Shown one piece after another: positions 42,623-52,152 of a DNA stretch of 64,000 bases. Position numbers and translations under genes: made by a program. The number at the start of each line of letters is the position of its first letter. The stretch's first letter is position 1. Below the pieces are notes generated by a model. The model was not told the DNA's origin. It was given only the letters and a program-made list of their open reading frames with translations, and did not search any database. The stretch comes from JABACD01 sp047639675 (GTDB lineage: Bacteria > Planctomycetota > UBA1135 > GCA-002686595): the NCBI GenBank assembly GCA_047639675.1, contig JBLIOI010000007.1:1-64000 (forward strand), in the 5' to 3' direction.

Positions 42623-43321
42623 CTACTCGCAGTAGATCACGGACAAGCCGCCAGTGAGCCCCGTACCAAAGCCGGCGGGCTCTGTGGGGTCGCGGTACCA
42701 AACTTGGTAGTACTCCGTGTCGCCAGCTGTTTTGCCCGCTAAATCAACGGGCCATGCCCCACTGCCCAGGATTCCAGTCGTGAACGGTGTGCCACGGGTT
42801 ATCGGGGCCTGCACGCATAAAGTTGCGCCCTGGAAGGGAGCCGAGCCAGCCGCCGGTCCCCAGAAGACCAAAGCAGTTTTGTTCGGTACTGCGTTCGTGA
42901 TCGTGATTTCGAAATCAGTCGAGGTCAGTGCCTGCTCGCCATTCCAACCGATGGAGGGCACCTGGCCCAACGAAGAGATCTTACCGGTGCAATAGGTCGT
43001 CGGCGGGACGCAAATCACCGGGCCCTCGACACCATTGATGACCAAGGCGTAGTCCGTATCGAGCGCACCCGTCTCCACGTGACCATCTTGATTGATCTCG
43101 TCGGCAAGAACCTCAATCGTCCAGGTCCCCGCACTAGCGTTCTGCACGTATCCATCTCCCTCTGGAAAATTGATATAACGCAAGCCCTCAACGGAAAACG
43201 GCGTGCGATGAAACACCTCGCCTTCCAGTGAGAGGAGCGCGCTCTCACCCTCCGACTTCAGAACCTGAACGGACTGCGGGGCGAAAGCAGCAAGAAGAAG
43301 GAGGGTTGTGTAAAGGACCAT
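42623..43321 (-). CDS. Secreted planctomycete-type protein with C-terminal YCTGK/SLG domain
   Basis: 232 residues. N-terminal signal (YTTLLLLAAFAPQSVQ), a beta-rich middle, and a C-terminal domain with TTYCTGKISSLGQVPSIGW, FWGPAAGSAPFQGATLCVQ and YYQVWYRDPTEPAGFGTGL. This domain recurs at the C-terminus of many secreted planctomycete proteins and probably acts in sorting or surface attachment. Role of this individual protein unknown. It is a lineage marker for the window. Confidence 0.7.
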   Translation of the reverse strand: MVLYTTLLLLAAFAPQSVQVLKSEGESALLSLEGEVFHRTPFSVEGLRYINFPEGDGYVQNASAGTWTIEVLADEINQDGHVETGALDTDYALVINGVEGPVICVPPTTYCTGKISSLGQVPSIGWNGEQALTSTDFEITITNAVPNKTALVFWGPAAGSAPFQGATLCVQAPITRGTPFTTGILGSGAWPVDLAGKTAGDTEYYQVWYRDPTEPAGFGTGLTGGLSVIYCE

Positions 43322-43721
43322 TGAGGGACTCGGAGACGATTCGGAAGGGTACGGCTACCGCCATTGTGGATGAAGAAGGGCAGGATTGGGCCTTCCGGGG
43401 TACAAAATCGAGTTCGGAGCTTAACGCGCGACACGTAGTCTTATGGTTACCCATGAAGGAAGACCAGATAGAGACCCTCCTCGCAGCCCTATCCCACAGG
43501 GGAAGGTGACCACTAATTATGTCCAGATGGGCGTGCGCTCATCGCCGCCCGATTGAATCAGTAATGAAATCAGAGCCAAGCAAAGAGTGGAATAGGTTTG
43601 CATGGTCGCGAGGTCCATCTGCAGGAACTATCGGGTCGAGAGACAAATCACGGACCCTCTAATGTAGGGTTCAAGCCGATTGCCAACAGCCCCCTCTACG
43701 GTATAGTTGTCCGCCAACACC
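43322..43721. other. Intergenic region upstream of the M29-like peptidase gene
   Basis: A 400-base gap between divergent genes. Its short frames have no family features. The only clear element is the promoter at 43680-43707. No RNA gene is seen. Confidence 0.4.
43680..43707 (+). promoter_or_regulatory. Sigma-70-like promoter for the M29-like peptidase gene
   Basis: TTGCCA (43680-43685) and TATAGT (43702-43707) are separated by 16 bases. The start ATG at 43722 lies only about 8 bases beyond a likely transcription start, so the message may be nearly leaderless. Confidence 0.5.
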
Positions 43722-44777
43722 ATGCCGAACAATCGACCCATCAAGACGCTGCCGGAATCGGCCGTGGACACTGCGGAACGCAATGTTCGCGATGTTCTAG
43801 CCCAAGCCTTTGAGCATACGGACGAGCACAAAGCCGTTGTCGTCTGGGACGGGCAGTGCGATTTATCTTTGGCCCTTGCCCAGGCCTATCGGCGTGCCTT
43901 GCCGCTGGCTCAATTCATAGAATTCGACAGCGTAGAACCCGAGGCGGTTCTGGCTGCCTTTGAACCGCTAGTGCCGGGCGACTTGGTTGTGCTGGTTCAG
44001 TCCACGAGTTTTCGATTGCACTCTTTTCGTATTCGAGTCGAGCTGTTTCGGCGCTCACTCAAAGTCCTTGAGCACCCGCATCTGGCACGAATGCAAGGGG
44101 ATGAAAGCTTGGTCTATATCGACTCATTAGCCTACGACCGCGACTACTATCGCGGGGTTGGCGCGGCCTTGAAAGGACGACTTGATTGCGGCCACGAAGG
44201 CGTTGTGGATAGCGGCGGAGAGCAACTGCACTTTCCCGTCGGCTTCTCCCCCGCCAAGCTAAACGTGGGTGACTACCGAGAGATGAAGAACATTGGAGGC
44301 CAGTATCCCATCGGCGAAGTCTTCACTGAGTCCGCAGACTTAGAGGCTGTCCACGGACGCGTACGAATCTCCATTTTTGGCGACACCTCCTATAGAGTCA
44401 ACAAACCGGCCAAACCGATCACTCTAATCGTTGAGATGGGACGGGTCGTCGGTACGGAAAACTCAACGCTGGAGTTTGACCAGGTGCTGGATAGCATTCG
44501 AGCTACGGAAGGTCAGGTTTGGTTGCGCGAACTGGGTTTTGGTATGAATCGTGCCTTCACACAGGAACGTTTGGTTAGCGATGTAGGCACCTTCGAGCGC
44601 ATGTGCGGCGTTCATCTTTCCCTCGGATCGAAACACGTGATGTACAACAAGCCGAACATCAAGAAGAAGGTCGCAAGGCAGCACGTTGACGTATTTGTAC
44701 TCACCCATGATGTGCGGATTGATGACGAGCCGCTCTTTCGCAACGGCGAATGGATCGTGAATCGGGTTCAGAGCTAG
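43722..44777 (+). CDS. M29-like (AmpS/aminopeptidase T) metallopeptidase
   Basis: 351 residues from the ATG at 43722 (the frame also allows TTG 43707, which overlaps the -10 box). The metal and catalytic residues of clan M29 appear in order: E199 in QYPIGEVF, E270 in RELGFG, H298 in GVHLSLG, and H321-x-D323 in QHVDVF, with a nearby Tyr (MYNKP). The first roughly 180 residues are the N-terminal domain, shorter and more divergent than in classical AmpS. It probably is a cytoplasmic metal-dependent aminopeptidase; substrate unknown. Confidence 0.72.
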   Translation: MPNNRPIKTLPESAVDTAERNVRDVLAQAFEHTDEHKAVVVWDGQCDLSLALAQAYRRALPLAQFIEFDSVEPEAVLAAFEPLVPGDLVVLVQSTSFRLHSFRIRVELFRRSLKVLEHPHLARMQGDESLVYIDSLAYDRDYYRGVGAALKGRLDCGHEGVVDSGGEQLHFPVGFSPAKLNVGDYREMKNIGGQYPIGEVFTESADLEAVHGRVRISIFGDTSYRVNKPAKPITLIVEMGRVVGTENSTLEFDQVLDSIRATEGQVWLRELGFGMNRAFTQERLVSDVGTFERMCGVHLSLGSKHVMYNKPNIKKKVARQHVDVFVLTHDVRIDDEPLFRNGEWIVNRVQS

Positions 44778-44992
44778 TCACTCGCGTAACCTGCTTCCCA
44801 GTGCTTTGCGCGGCAGCTCGTAGCGATCCAGAGACACGACTCCGGCGGTCATCGGAACCACAAGCCCAGGCTGGAAACTGGTGACGCGCACTTCATTCGC
44901 CATCTGGGCAGCGCCTTCACGGAGAATCGCAATTTCACCGTTGAAGATGGGCGGCTCGATGTAGTTCTCGACCGGATGCAGATTAGAGGCCC
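44778..44992 (-). pseudogene. Possible C-terminal gene remnant downstream of the N-acetyltransferase
   Basis: A frame with coding character (PIFNGEIAILREG, VRVTSFQPGLVVPMTAG) and an end at 44778, but no plausible start. The frame reaches 45068 only by overlapping the N-acetyltransferase gene by 86 bases. It is read as the tail of a lost gene. Homology unknown. Confidence 0.3.
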
Positions 44993-45825
44993 AGGTGCGC
45001 GAAGCTTGTCCCTGCGGGAAGACAGATCCCAAACTCTTCCCGCAGAGTCTCCAAGACCTCCTCGTCACTTCGCAGTAGGCGGATCACAACCTCAGCGCCC
45101 TTGCCGCGCTTCTTGAGTTCTCGATCTAGAAGGGTTATGCGGCCTGTCCCAGTCGAACGCGAAACTTTGATTTGACTGCGAAACTGCGAATCGGGATGTG
45201 CGCTGGTGAACCAGTTCCCAAGCTCTCGGTCAACCGGTTGCATTTCTTCGAGAGTGAACTCGCAGATGTCTTCCCAAGCGTCACCGAGCAGAACTTGGTG
45301 ATACAGAACTGCGTCCGGTGCCCGCCGATCGAGTCCCGACCAATCTCCCACCGAAACGATTCGCCTCATCTCATGCGGAGTTATTTGCGGATCATTGAGC
45401 ACCAAGCGCAGGGCGCATGTAGGCGAGAAACTGCCAACTCCGACATCAGCCAACCAGGCTTCTCCATCCAACTCCACCCGCAAGAATAGGTGCGTTCGGG
45501 GAGCCGTGAAACTACGCGGTTTCTGAATGCAAACGCGCGCGCTGATTGGCTGAACTGCATAGCCGAGCGCAATCAACACAAACTGCAGCAGACTGTTCTG
45601 CTCGAAGCAGTAGCCGCCGCGTCCTCGGTGAACGAGCTTGCGCTCAATGTCCGCGGGCTGGACAGAGATCGGATGCCCCAAGACCACATCCAGGTTCTCA
45701 AATGGAATCGTCCTGATGTGCGCTTCGACAATACGGTTGAGGGTTGCGAGATTTGGGTCCCGCGAACCTGTATCGCCAATGCGCTCAAAGTAAGCATCTA
45801 GATCCGGATTAAAGCTCTCCTTCAC
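44983..45825 (-). CDS. Arylamine N-acetyltransferase
   Basis: 280 residues, cytoplasmic, transferring acetyl from acetyl-CoA to arylamines or hydrazines. The Cys-His-Asp triad is complete: C73 in RGGYCFEQN, H112 in PRTHLFL and D127 in WLADVGVG. The N-terminal IPFENLDVVLG block is typical. Start is a GTG, four bases after the stop of the hypothetical gene upstream, so the two are probably co-transcribed. Length is normal. Confidence 0.93.
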   Translation of the reverse strand: MKESFNPDLDAYFERIGDTGSRDPNLATLNRIVEAHIRTIPFENLDVVLGHPISVQPADIERKLVHRGRGGYCFEQNSLLQFVLIALGYAVQPISARVCIQKPRSFTAPRTHLFLRVELDGEAWLADVGVGSFSPTCALRLVLNDPQITPHEMRRIVSVGDWSGLDRRAPDAVLYHQVLLGDAWEDICEFTLEEMQPVDRELGNWFTSAHPDSQFRSQIKVSRSTGTGRITLLDRELKKRGKGAEVVIRLLRSDEEVLETLREEFGICLPAGTSFAHLGL

Positions 45826-45828
45826 AAG

Positions 45829-46290
45829 CTACTCGCCCGGCGGCAATTCGTAGGTCCCGATGTGGTCAGCGACCAAACGGCCTTGTCGCGCGAGTTCGCG
45901 CCAAACGGGGGTTGGATAACGCGGAGGAGGTTGAATCCCGACGATCTCAGAATCGTTACCGCCCGACAAGGGCCCACCACCGAGCTTGGAATCGTGAGCT
46001 AAGCGTGTCACCTTGAGACTCTTGCGAAAGGCCTTCATAGCACGCTTAAGGACGCCGCGATCGGAAAGGGGCAAAATTCGCTTGCCGGCCGCCCACTGTT
46101 CCGCAATCTGTCTCAGCTGCTCCAAGTCCTGTTCGTCGATTGCCTGCGCAAGCTCGGCGTCCTCATCTTCAAAGAGCGCGCAAGCACTCTTCATTTCTGT
46201 CCAAGGCTCAGCGTTACCAGGTTCTTCGTCAAGCCGAGTAATAGCCGCCACGACCACCGTACTCAGGAGCTCCTTCTTGGGATCAATCAT
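45829..46290 (-). CDS. Hypothetical protein upstream of the N-acetyltransferase
   Basis: About 153 residues from the ATG at 46290. Not recognised. It has a helical, acidic first half (EDEDAELAQAIDEQDLEQL) and a proline-rich end (GIQPPPRYPTPVWREL). No signal peptide. It ends three bases before the N-acetyltransferase GTG. Function unknown. Confidence 0.5.
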   Translation of the reverse strand: MIDPKKELLSTVVVAAITRLDEEPGNAEPWTEMKSACALFEDEDAELAQAIDEQDLEQLRQIAEQWAAGKRILPLSDRGVLKRAMKAFRKSLKVTRLAHDSKLGGGPLSGGNDSEIVGIQPPPRYPTPVWRELARQGRLVADHIGTYELPPGE

Positions 46291-47069
46291 GCTCAAAATG
46301 ATACCCAAATCTCCCCCCGTACGGTTGGGTCAACGTGACGTGATCACGACCTGCGGGGTAGTCTGATGTCCATGGGCCCTCTCCCCAATGCACAGCGCAA
46401 CTGGGAGCGTAGCGCAGGACTACAGGCATGCGAGCATCATGAAGTTACGGAGCGCATGGGCCCTCTTGCGAACCGCTGGAATTGCTCTCTGGCGGTCTCG
46501 CCAACCTGAATATTCGGGTTGGAGCCGCCCGCGCGCTTCGTATCCTCCGGCAAGATGTCAGCGCATTGCAAAAGGAAGCGCAGCGGCTCGTGCGCTCTTG
46601 GCGAAACTTCCGTACGCCGTATGCCCACCAGGTGGGAACTGACTCCTTACTGATCGATTTTGTGGAGCACAAGCAACGACTCAATGACGCACTGAGCGGA
46701 GTTATCGCCTTTAGCCACCTCGAACCATCGACCATCTGCACAAGTACTGCCACTATCGGCTTGCTGCAATCACAACCCGGTCATCTCCGTCATCGGGCGC
46801 GCTTGACATCGACTGAAGACGTCAACCCTGAGCTGTACCCTTGGTTGAAGTTGCCTGGCTCGGCTTCGTTAGTGGGAGATCGCCTCGACTCTGAAGCGCA
46901 GGTTCTCCTGCTCCTCCCCACATGGCCAGTCCGCGCGGACTGAACCGAACGCCAAATAGAGTGCAAGATCAAGCCAATTGAAACGCACAGCTTGTCACTA
47001 GGAGGCTAGTAAAAAGCCACAGGAGTAAGCTTTCCGCTGTACCCGCTCAGAGCACTCAGTCACTGCGCG
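46291..47069. other. Poorly annotated stretch between hypothetical gene and zinc-ribbon gene
   Basis: A 779-base region. The plus-strand frame 46482-46943 (TTG start, with RILRQDVSALQKEAQRLV and GTDSLLIDFVEHKQRL) has some coding feel, but no start signal or family match; the minus strand is no better. It may be a decayed gene. No tRNA, repeat or clear promoter seen. Confidence 0.35.
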
Positions 47070-47774
47070 TTAGCGCTGATACATGATCCGATCGCAGCTC
47101 GAACACTGAATGACTGCGTTGCCGCGGGCGAGTCGAACCACCAAGTTCGGCGGGACTCGCATAAAGCAGGACTGGCAGACGCCGCCATCGAGGGTCGCCA
47201 GGGCTTCGCCGTTGCGGGCGATGAGTAGGCGCTCGTAGAGGTCCAAGGTATTGCGGTCGAGGTCCTTGTCCATCTTCAGCTCACGTCGCGCGGTCAGGTC
47301 CCCTTGGCGGGTCTGGGCAGTGGCGAGCTCGGAATCGACGTTCTTGCAGAACTCCGCGAAGACTTCGAGTTCAGCTTTTAGGCGCTTATCAATCTCTTCG
47401 ATTTCAAAGTTCGTGCGCTCGATGCTCTCCATGTAGCCGAGCTCTTCGCGTTCGGCTTCATCGATCTGGCGCTTGAGGCCGCGAACTTCGTAGCGGCATG
47501 CTTCGACAACGGTCATGTCCCTGTTGGACATTGACTCCTTTTCGAGCTTAGTGATGCGCTGCCTCTGAACGGTCACCGTGTCGTCGAGCTCCTTGATGCG
47601 CACCTTATGAACCAGGATGGCTTGGCGCTTCTCCTCTAGGACTTCTTGGGCCCGATCCAGTTTTTCCTGGCGACGATCCCTCTCTTCGGGGAGACGCTTG
47701 ATTTCGGAATTGACACGGAACAGGTCCTTGTCGATTTCTTGGAGGGCACGAAGAGCTTGTACGGAATTGGCCAT
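47070..47774 (-). CDS. Coiled-coil C4 zinc-ribbon protein
   Basis: 234 residues. Residues 1-165 form a long coiled coil (RRQEKLDRAQEVLEEKRQAI), and the C-terminal C4 zinc ribbon has CQSC and CSSC. This matches the CT398/DUF164-like family, probably a nucleic-acid- or protein-binding cytoplasmic factor of unknown role. It stands downstream of rpoD on the same strand beyond a strong terminator. Confidence 0.85.
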   Translation of the reverse strand: MANSVQALRALQEIDKDLFRVNSEIKRLPEERDRRQEKLDRAQEVLEEKRQAILVHKVRIKELDDTVTVQRQRITKLEKESMSNRDMTVVEACRYEVRGLKRQIDEAEREELGYMESIERTNFEIEEIDKRLKAELEVFAEFCKNVDSELATAQTRQGDLTARRELKMDKDLDRNTLDLYERLLIARNGEALATLDGGVCQSCFMRVPPNLVVRLARGNAVIQCSSCDRIMYQR

Positions 47775-47877
47775 AATGTTGTCGGTCGCTGAGAATCGAG
47801 GGCGAACAGTCTACGCCCTGGATTAGGCGGAACAAGGGGCGAACTGGTGCACAATTATTGAGACCGCCAGATACGAA

Positions 47878-47911
47878 AGCGCCCCGCTCGCCGATTGGCG
47901 AGCGGGGCGCT
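47878..47911 (-). terminator. Strong intrinsic terminator of rpoD
   Basis: A perfect 15-bp GC-rich stem with a four-base loop; on the minus strand it is followed by TTCGT, downstream of the rpoD stop codon. It separates rpoD from the zinc-ribbon gene. Confidence 0.75.
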
Positions 47912-47936
47912 TGTGGTTGTTAGCCCCGGGCAGGCT

Positions 47937-49658
47937 CTAAAGCACGCCCTCAGACTCGTCAGGCAGGACCGCGCCGTCCAAGAAGCTCGCCAATTGGCGG
48001 GCACGGACGGGGTGGCGCAGCTTGCGGACAGCCTTGGCTTCGATCTGACGCACGCGTTCGCGGGTCACTCGGAAAATTCGGCCGACCTCCTCGAGGGTGT
48101 AGGTATAGCCGTCGCCGATGCCGTAACGCAGCTTGACGATCTCTCGCTCACGGAAAGTGAGGGTTGAGAGAACCTCGTCGATGCGCTCCTTGAGCATTTC
48201 GTGGCCAGCCGCCTGCAAGGGGCTCTCCGCTGAATCATCCTCGATGAAGTCACCGAAGTAGCTGTCGTCGGAATCGCCAATCGGGCGGTCGAGACTGATC
48301 GGGTGCTTGCTGATCTTCATCACGCGCTTGGCCTCTTCGACCGTGATCTCTGTCGCCTCGGCGACTTCCTCCACGCTCGGCTCGCGACCCTTCTGCTGCA
48401 ATAAGCGCTTGCTCACGTTACGCAGCTTGCTCATGGTTTCAATCATGTGCACCGGGATACGAATCGTACGAGCCTGATCCGCGATCGAACGCGTGATGGC
48501 CTGACGAATCCACCAAGTGGCATAGGTCGAGAACTTGTAACCGCGACGGTACTCATACTTCTCCACCGCCTTCATCAGACCGGTGTTGCCTTCCTGAATC
48601 AAGTCGAGGAACGACAAGCCACGGTTGCGGTACTTCTTAGCGATCGAAACCACCAGACGGAGGTTGCCGCTAGACAGCTTGCGCTTGGCATCTTCGTACT
48701 CTTCGTGATGCAAGCGCACTTGGTCGATACGACGCTTGAGACGTGAGCTGGGCTCCAGGGTCTGAAGCTCCATCTCGCGCAAACGCACCTGCAACTCGGC
48801 GAGTTGTTCGGCGCCCTTCTTGTTGCCTTTGAAGGCCGCAAACTTGCGCTCTACCGAGCGCATCTCGCGATAGAAGTCCTCGAGTGATTCGAGGTACGGG
48901 CCGACCTTTTTGACTTGCAAGTGACACTCTTCGATCAGGATCACGAGCTTGCGTCGCAGACCTTGAACTACGACTAGCTGGGCCGAACGTGCTTGGCCTT
49001 GGAGATCGTCGCCGAGCAGCGGCTTGTACTCCTCACGAATGCGCGCCACCAGGCGGCGGATCGTCACCAAGTTGACCGGCAGGCGCTTGGCCAGGAATGC
49101 CTTACCAAGGGTTTCAACGATTTTCGGATCGTCGTCGGGCTTGGGGTTCGGATTGACCTTCAAGGTCCGATCAAAGGCCAGCTCGCCAGCTGCAACCTTC
49201 TCAAGGGTCTCGAGGGACTCGTCCATGCAGATGCCCGATGCGATCGACTTCTTACGGAAGCGCTTGCGGGTAATCTCAATGGTCTTGGCCAAGTAGATCT
49301 CCTCGGGACGCGTCAAGAGCGGAATCTCGCCCATCTGCGTCAGGTACATGCGCACCGGGTCGTCGATCTTCTCGGGCAGCGCAACGCTGCGCGCCAAGGC
49401 CGCTTCAGCAGCTGCAGTTTTCTGCGCAACGGTCTCCGCCGGGGTCTTATTTTGGCCGATCTTCGAGTCGAGGCTTTCCTCGTTCTCGTCCACCACCTCA
49501 ACACCGGCCTCCTCGAGGGCCACAAAGACCTGGTCGAGTTGATCCGGGGGGATGAACTGGTCCTCCAAGAGACGGCTCATGTCTCCAAAGGTAAGGAAGC
49601 CGCGTGACTGCCCCTCATCTACCAGTGTTTTGATTGCTTCGTCGAATTTGCCTGACAT
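47937..49658 (-). CDS. rpoD: RNA polymerase primary sigma factor (sigma-70)
   Basis: 573 residues. Region 1.1-like N-terminus is present (DEGQSRGFLTFGDMSRLLED), then region 1.2 (DPVRMYLTQMGEIPLL), regions 2.1-2.4 (SGNLRLVVSIAKKYRNRG, FSTYATWWIRQAITRSI), region 3 and region 4 (LEEVGRIFRVTRERVRQIEA). It confers promoter recognition on the core polymerase. RBS AGAGGA precedes the ATG. It follows dnaG by eight bases, forming the common dnaG-rpoD pair. Confidence 0.97.
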   Translation of the reverse strand: MSGKFDEAIKTLVDEGQSRGFLTFGDMSRLLEDQFIPPDQLDQVFVALEEAGVEVVDENEESLDSKIGQNKTPAETVAQKTAAAEAALARSVALPEKIDDPVRMYLTQMGEIPLLTRPEEIYLAKTIEITRKRFRKKSIASGICMDESLETLEKVAAGELAFDRTLKVNPNPKPDDDPKIVETLGKAFLAKRLPVNLVTIRRLVARIREEYKPLLGDDLQGQARSAQLVVVQGLRRKLVILIEECHLQVKKVGPYLESLEDFYREMRSVERKFAAFKGNKKGAEQLAELQVRLREMELQTLEPSSRLKRRIDQVRLHHEEYEDAKRKLSSGNLRLVVSIAKKYRNRGLSFLDLIQEGNTGLMKAVEKYEYRRGYKFSTYATWWIRQAITRSIADQARTIRIPVHMIETMSKLRNVSKRLLQQKGREPSVEEVAEATEITVEEAKRVMKISKHPISLDRPIGDSDDSYFGDFIEDDSAESPLQAAGHEMLKERIDEVLSTLTFREREIVKLRYGIGDGYTYTLEEVGRIFRVTRERVRQIEAKAVRKLRHPVRARQLASFLDGAVLPDESEGVL

Positions 49659-49666
49659 ACGTTCCT

Positions 49667-51700
49667 CTACTGGGCCGTTTGTGATTGGGCCGTTTGTGGC
49701 TGTGTCGTTTGTGGAAAGTCGGGGGTGCTCACCCCCCCGACCGGGGACAGCGCATCCGAAGATACGCTCGTTTCGACGTCCCGTTCCTCTGACTCATCCG
49801 TGGGGATGCGTCCTAGGCGCAGGACCTCGTTAAGCTCTAGCAAAACCCTCTCTTGTTCTGCCTGAGCTGCTGTTTGCGCGACCTCATCGGCCGCTTCAAA
49901 GATTTGTTGTTCAAGCGCAAGGAATTCTGCCTTGAGCTGTGCTTCGCGCCGACCATCGTTACGACGGCGCAGACTGTTGAGACTACCCTCCAAAAGTTCC
50001 TTGGGGCTTGCAGCACTGCTCGCATATTCGGCAAGGCTGGCAACTTTCTTTCTGGCGGGGTGATCTCCAAGCGCCGTCAACACTGAAGACGTGTTGATTA
50101 CGGCATCTAGGTCTTCGTACATCTCTAGAACGACCTCAAGTATCCGACTCAGGTCTTCATCCTTGCAGACGTTTGAATGGGGTCTCACTAGCGGGACAAG
50201 ACTTGCGTCCAAAAGCACAGCTCCGACCATTTCGGCGAAGAGCTTGCGCAGGATCGGGTCCTCGGGAGCCTGGATAACGGGCTCCTGGTTCGGACCAGCA
50301 TCGTCGCCGTCTTGGGCGTAGGCTGCAGCCTCGGCTTCGCTGTCCTCATCGGAGCTGGAGCTCGCGGAGGCATTCTGGACGGCAGCCTGGCGCTTGGGAC
50401 GCCGGCGTCCGCCGGTTGACGTTCGCCATTGTTCACGCAGATCGTCGACCGGAATGCTCAGGGTCTCGGCCAGCTCCTGAATGAGCGAGGAGCGGTGGAC
50501 GGGGCGCTTGACGCGCGTGACCAACTCCAAGATCTCATCAACGGCCTCGCTGAGCTCGGCGCCGCGCTTGCCGGCTAAATCGCTGCAGAGCAGAGCGAAC
50601 CAATCCAAAGCGGCATCGACGAGCCCCATGAAGGCATCGGCACCATCGGCCAGGAGCAGGTCGCAGGGATCGGCGCCCTTGGGCAAGCGGACGATTTGAA
50701 TTTCGATGTCGAGCGGCACAAGTCCGTGCAGCGCGCGCTTGGCGGCCTTGCCACCTGCCTCGTCGCCGTCGAAAACCAGACTCACGCGCCTTGCGCCCGC
50801 TCGCCGCACGAGTTTTGCGTGGCTATCGGTCGTGGACGTTCCAAGCACAGCTCCGACACGCGTCAAGCCCACTTGGTGTGCGGCCATCACATCGGTGTAG
50901 CCCTCCATCAAGATCACATGGCGCTCACGGCGCGCCTCGAGCAGCGCCAAGTCGAAGCCGTAGACCAGTTGGCTTTTCTTGAAAAGCGGGGTCTCCGGCG
51001 TGTTGATATATTTAGGTCCGCCGCCATCGTCGCCCAGTCGACGCGCACCAAAGCCCACCGTACGGCCGTCCAGGTCCCGAATCGGAATCATCAGCCTCCC
51101 ACGGAAGAAATCGTAGCCGTGGCCGGAGTCGTTCTTACGAGCCAAGCCCCCGCGCTCCAGAAGCTCTAGTCCTAAACCCTGGTCGCGCGCAAAGCCGACA
51201 AGCTCACGGCCGTTCGCCGGCGACCAGCCCAAGCAAAACCTCTCGATGGTCTCCTCGCTCAAGCCGCGGCCAAGCAAGTATTTGAGGGCCTGACGCCCTT
51301 CCGATCCGTACAGCGCTTTGGCGTAGAACTCCGTCGCACGCTTCAGCATGTCGATGGCCGGATCGTCCTTGCGCTTTTCCTCTCGATCGCGGCCGCCCAT
51401 TTTCGGCATCTCAACGCCAGTTCGCGCCGCGAGGATTTCCATGGCCTCGATGAACTGTAGACCACTGAAGCGCTCCAAAAAGGCAATTTGATCGCCACCT
51501 TCAGCGCAGGCGCCATAGCAATGCCACGTCCCACGCCGCGGATCGACCTTGAACGACGGGCTCTTCTCCTGGTGAAAAGGGCAACACGCAGTCCACAGGG
51601 ATCCCGCTTTTTTAAGCGTGGGGATATACTCGCGCACCACATCCTCGATGGGTGCGCGCAGCTTGATCTCCTCAATAGCTCGGCGGAAATCTTGTGACAA
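49667..51700 (-). CDS. dnaG: DNA primase
   Basis: 677 residues from a TTG (LSQDFRRAIEEIKLRA). The CHC2-like zinc finger is CPFHQEKSPSF with HCYGAC, giving C-x3-C in the second half instead of the usual C-x2-C. The TOPRIM core has VILMEGYTDVMAAHQ and VFDGDEAGGKAA with its acidic residues. It makes RNA primers at the replication fork and binds DnaB helicase through its C-terminus. The last 15 residues are a Gln/Thr repeat (QTTQPQTAQSQTAQ). Promoter at 52067-52094. Confidence 0.95.
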   Translation of the reverse strand: MSQDFRRAIEEIKLRAPIEDVVREYIPTLKKAGSLWTACCPFHQEKSPSFKVDPRRGTWHCYGACAEGGDQIAFLERFSGLQFIEAMEILAARTGVEMPKMGGRDREEKRKDDPAIDMLKRATEFYAKALYGSEGRQALKYLLGRGLSEETIERFCLGWSPANGRELVGFARDQGLGLELLERGGLARKNDSGHGYDFFRGRLMIPIRDLDGRTVGFGARRLGDDGGGPKYINTPETPLFKKSQLVYGFDLALLEARRERHVILMEGYTDVMAAHQVGLTRVGAVLGTSTTDSHAKLVRRAGARRVSLVFDGDEAGGKAAKRALHGLVPLDIEIQIVRLPKGADPCDLLLADGADAFMGLVDAALDWFALLCSDLAGKRGAELSEAVDEILELVTRVKRPVHRSSLIQELAETLSIPVDDLREQWRTSTGGRRRPKRQAAVQNASASSSSDEDSEAEAAAYAQDGDDAGPNQEPVIQAPEDPILRKLFAEMVGAVLLDASLVPLVRPHSNVCKDEDLSRILEVVLEMYEDLDAVINTSSVLTALGDHPARKKVASLAEYASSAASPKELLEGSLNSLRRRNDGRREAQLKAEFLALEQQIFEAADEVAQTAAQAEQERVLLELNEVLRLGRIPTDESEERDVETSVSSDALSPVGGVSTPDFPQTTQPQTAQSQTAQ

Positions 51701-52152
51701 GACGAATGGGTAAGCTCGGGGCTTGTGGAAGATGGCTCTGAGTCCGAAAACGAGGGGCGAATTCGTCAGGGTGGGGATCAGAGGGATGGACTTGTGGAAC
51801 TTCGTGGCCGCGCCTGCTCGGTCGGAACCTCGCGGTACCGAGCACTACGGTCAAGCTGCGCTAGAACAAGTTTTTCGCATGAAAACACTCGCGCCGGCGC
51901 TAAGAACCGATTCCGTGCCGAGGCTCGACATCCGCTGGAGAGGCCCGACTCGACAGGTCGGGTGTAGCGCGGAGCAGCCAATCACGGACTCTTCCAGGTT
52001 GTCGGAGGGGGGTCATGAGCTTTGTTGACTCCCCCAATCCTCGACGTCACCTGTTCTGTAGCCTGCATTCTAGAATAGCACATAGAATCCTCAAAGACCA
52101 CGCGGTATAGCCAAGCCTTTTTAAAAAGTGCGAATAACCGCCCAAATCCGGC
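51701..52152. other. Intergenic region upstream of dnaG-rpoD
   Basis: A 452-base gap without a supported gene. It holds the promoter at 52067-52094 and a hairpin near 52005-52030, with arms GGGGGGTCA and TGACTCCCCC (one bulged base). The hairpin lies in the dnaG leader and may end the ksgA transcript or regulate the dnaG-rpoD unit. Confidence 0.45.
52067..52094 (-). promoter_or_regulatory. Sigma-70-like promoter for dnaG-rpoD
   Basis: On the minus strand TTGAGG (52089-52094) and TAGAAT (52067-52072) are 16 bases apart. It is about 370 bases before the dnaG start, leaving a long leader with a hairpin. Confidence 0.45.

Noticed and set aside
46482..46943. Coding gene on the plus strand
   Set aside because: TTG start without a ribosome-binding site, no family match, composition equivocal; kept only as a note for the region.
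51723..52028. 101-residue plus-strand reading frame upstream of dnaG
   Set aside because: No motif, no start signal, and it covers the presumed dnaG leader.
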